Shown piece after piece: positions 35,534 to 36,254 of a DNA stretch of 36,254 bases. This DNA comes from an uncultured Ardenticatenia bacterium (lineage in GTDB: Bacteria > Chloroflexota > Anaerolineae > 4572-78 > NAK82), in assembly GCA_937127125.1 (NCBI GenBank), contig CAKZLO010000014.1, forward strand, positions 1-36,254. The letters are read 5' to 3'. Positions within the stretch are counted from its first letter, which is position 1, and every line of letters starts with the position of its first letter. The notes beneath the pieces are model-generated. The model ran no database searches. It saw nothing but the letters and a program-made list of their open reading frames with translations, and had not been told where the DNA came from. Made by a program: the position numbers and the translations under genes.

Positions 35534-35812
35534 AACTTTTGAAGCCCCCGTTCAAATGTAGATAAGATAGATTGTAGATGAGCATAGAAAATTAGCGTTC
35601 CATAGATCTCGGGACATCGAGAAGTGTCAAAAAAGACTCTACATAGGTAGAGAGATTGTAATGGTACAGAAAGAGGATGTCAAAAGGGATATGGCTGAAC
35701 TCGGATGTCGCCGGATCACACTGTGCTGATACGGACAAACCACATTGTGTAGCCTTCCTCTCCCACAGCCTGCTCAAGAACTTGGGAGAGGAAGGCTTTG
35801 TGTGGCTACCTC
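35534..35812 (-). promoter_or_regulatory. alaS upstream region with candidate -35 element
   Basis: On the minus strand TTGACA lies at 35630-35625 after a T-tract, but no good -10 box is at 16-18 bases from it, so the promoter is only suggested. A short dyad CTCTAC-ATAG-GTAGAG (35636-35651) adjoins it and could be an operator. The right part contains a long hairpin described separately. No tRNA-Ala T-box or other riboswitch is recognisable. Confidence 0.3.
35751..35797 (-). terminator. Perfect 15-bp hairpin after the alpha-2-macroglobulin gene
   Basis: AGCCTTCCTCTCCCA (35751-35765) pairs with TGGGAGAGGAAGGCT (35783-35797), with a 17-base loop. It begins 16 bases past the stop codon of the upstream gene. 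It is followed on the minus strand by a GT-rich, not T-only, tail, so termination is likely but not textbook. Confidence 0.6.
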
Positions 35813-36254
35813 TTATGGCGTGATAGTGAACACTGCACCATCTGTGTGTCCGAACACCTCGGGGAAGTACATCTGATAACCATGTGTCGGGATGACATGG
35901 AATTCGCCCGGCAAGCTAGCACGAATGAGATAGGTGTACTCGTAGGTACCGCGTGGGAGATAAGTGGCAAATAGCACAGCTTTCTCATCGCGCATTTCGC
36001 TGTGGCTGAACCACCACCAACCGTATTCTCCACCCCACGGGTTACGGCGGTCAGTGCGCTTCAGTTCTGGCGCCTGACCCACTACGCTGGTTGTTTTGAG
36101 ACTCTGATCCACACCCTCAGCACCAGCGGGGAAGGGATCCTCTACTACCACGTGGTGCAGGTCGTTAGGGGCGACGATGGTTAGTTTGACACGAATTACA
36201 TCACCCACCTTGGCACGATCGATCGCGGGACACTGCTCTCGGGCTGGATCACAA
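35813..36254 (-). CDS. Bacterial alpha-2-macroglobulin-like protein, C-terminal end (partial)
   Basis: The frame is open from the window edge (147 codons) to a stop at 35813. The segment VGDVIRVKLTIVAPNDLHHVVVEDP, PAGAEGVDQSL, the RDEKAVLFATYLPRGTYEYTY wording and the end GYQMYFPEVFGHTDG match the last (MG10-like) domain of bacterial alpha-2-macroglobulins, which are secreted or lipid-anchored proteinase traps; the terminal 'pill' domain contacts the thioester region. The bait region and any thioester CxEQ motif lie outside the window, so its type cannot be stated. A GTG at 36208 is internal, not the real start, because homologous sequence continues upstream of it. Confidence 0.75.
   Translation of the reverse strand, partial: CDPAREQCPAIDRAKVGDVIRVKLTIVAPNDLHHVVVEDPFPAGAEGVDQSLKTTSVVGQAPELKRTDRRNPWGGEYGWWWFSHSEMRDEKAVLFATYLPRGTYEYTYLIRASLPGEFHVIPTHGYQMYFPEVFGHTDGAVFTITP

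Noticed and set aside
35534-35812. Possible T-box riboswitch upstream of alaS
   Set aside because: No T-box consensus sequence or specifier-stem arrangement could be found, and the gap is short and occupied by another gene's terminator-like hairpin.

Overview
This is a gene-dense bacterial chromosome segment with moderate-to-high GC. I see no phage, IS element, CRISPR array, tRNA or rRNA. The gene set suggests an uncultured or thermophilic Chloroflexota (Anaerolineae-like) bacterium. The pointers are a membrane-anchored YvcK, a split gcvPA/gcvPB glycine decarboxylase, a baseplate-J-like single-pass membrane protein beside an FtsA/PilM-like ATPase, an envelope M23 peptidase fused to a beta-propeller, and a bacterial alpha-2-macroglobulin. 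This taxonomic call is inference from gene content only.

Layout. (i) 1-3820, minus: a peptide/nickel-type ABC importer, with a Tat-exported solute-binding protein followed by a permease that carries an unusually large insertion and is cut by the window edge. (ii) 4396-6198, plus: an exported M23 peptidase/beta-propeller protein. (iii) 6302-10872, minus: an endonuclease III-like glycosylase and a yvcK-gap-pgk glycolytic cluster with a consensus-like promoter at its head and hairpins after gap and pgk. (iv) 11125-14266, plus: a stand-alone receiver protein whose phosphoacceptor Asp is Glu, then two overlapping paralogous MFS transporters. (v) 14284-19095, minus: a complete glycine-cleavage operon gcvT-gcvH-gcvPA-gcvPB behind a strong promoter, a tandem glycine riboswitch with a visible kink-turn, and an intrinsic terminator. 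(vi) 19333-26005, plus, divergent from gcv: a TIM-barrel glycosidase-like protein of unknown role, an AGXT2-like class III aminotransferase, and E1alpha, E1beta and E2 of a pyruvate-dehydrogenase-type complex, followed by a HAD phosphatase. (vii) 26881-35533, minus: alaS, a PilM/FtsA-like ATPase, a baseplate-J-like membrane protein, ruvX, mltG and a cysteine-desulfurase-like gene broken by one in-frame TGA. The first three genes overlap one another. (viii) 35813-36254, minus: the C-terminal end of an alpha-2-macroglobulin-like protein.

How the parts may fit. The divergent pair (v)/(vi) reads as a C2/C3 amino-acid node. An AGXT2-type aminotransferase could convert alanine plus glyoxylate to pyruvate plus glycine; pyruvate would feed the adjacent PDH and glycine the riboswitch-controlled cleavage system. 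Both complexes need lipoylated carriers (lipoyl lysines are visible in GcvH and E2) and a dihydrolipoamide dehydrogenase that is not in the window. The best candidates for something undescribed are the overlapping ATPase/baseplate-J-like pair in the alaS-ruvX-mltG operon, the intracellular GH-A-like protein at the head of the PDH operon, the permease with its inserted domain, and the Glu-bearing receiver.
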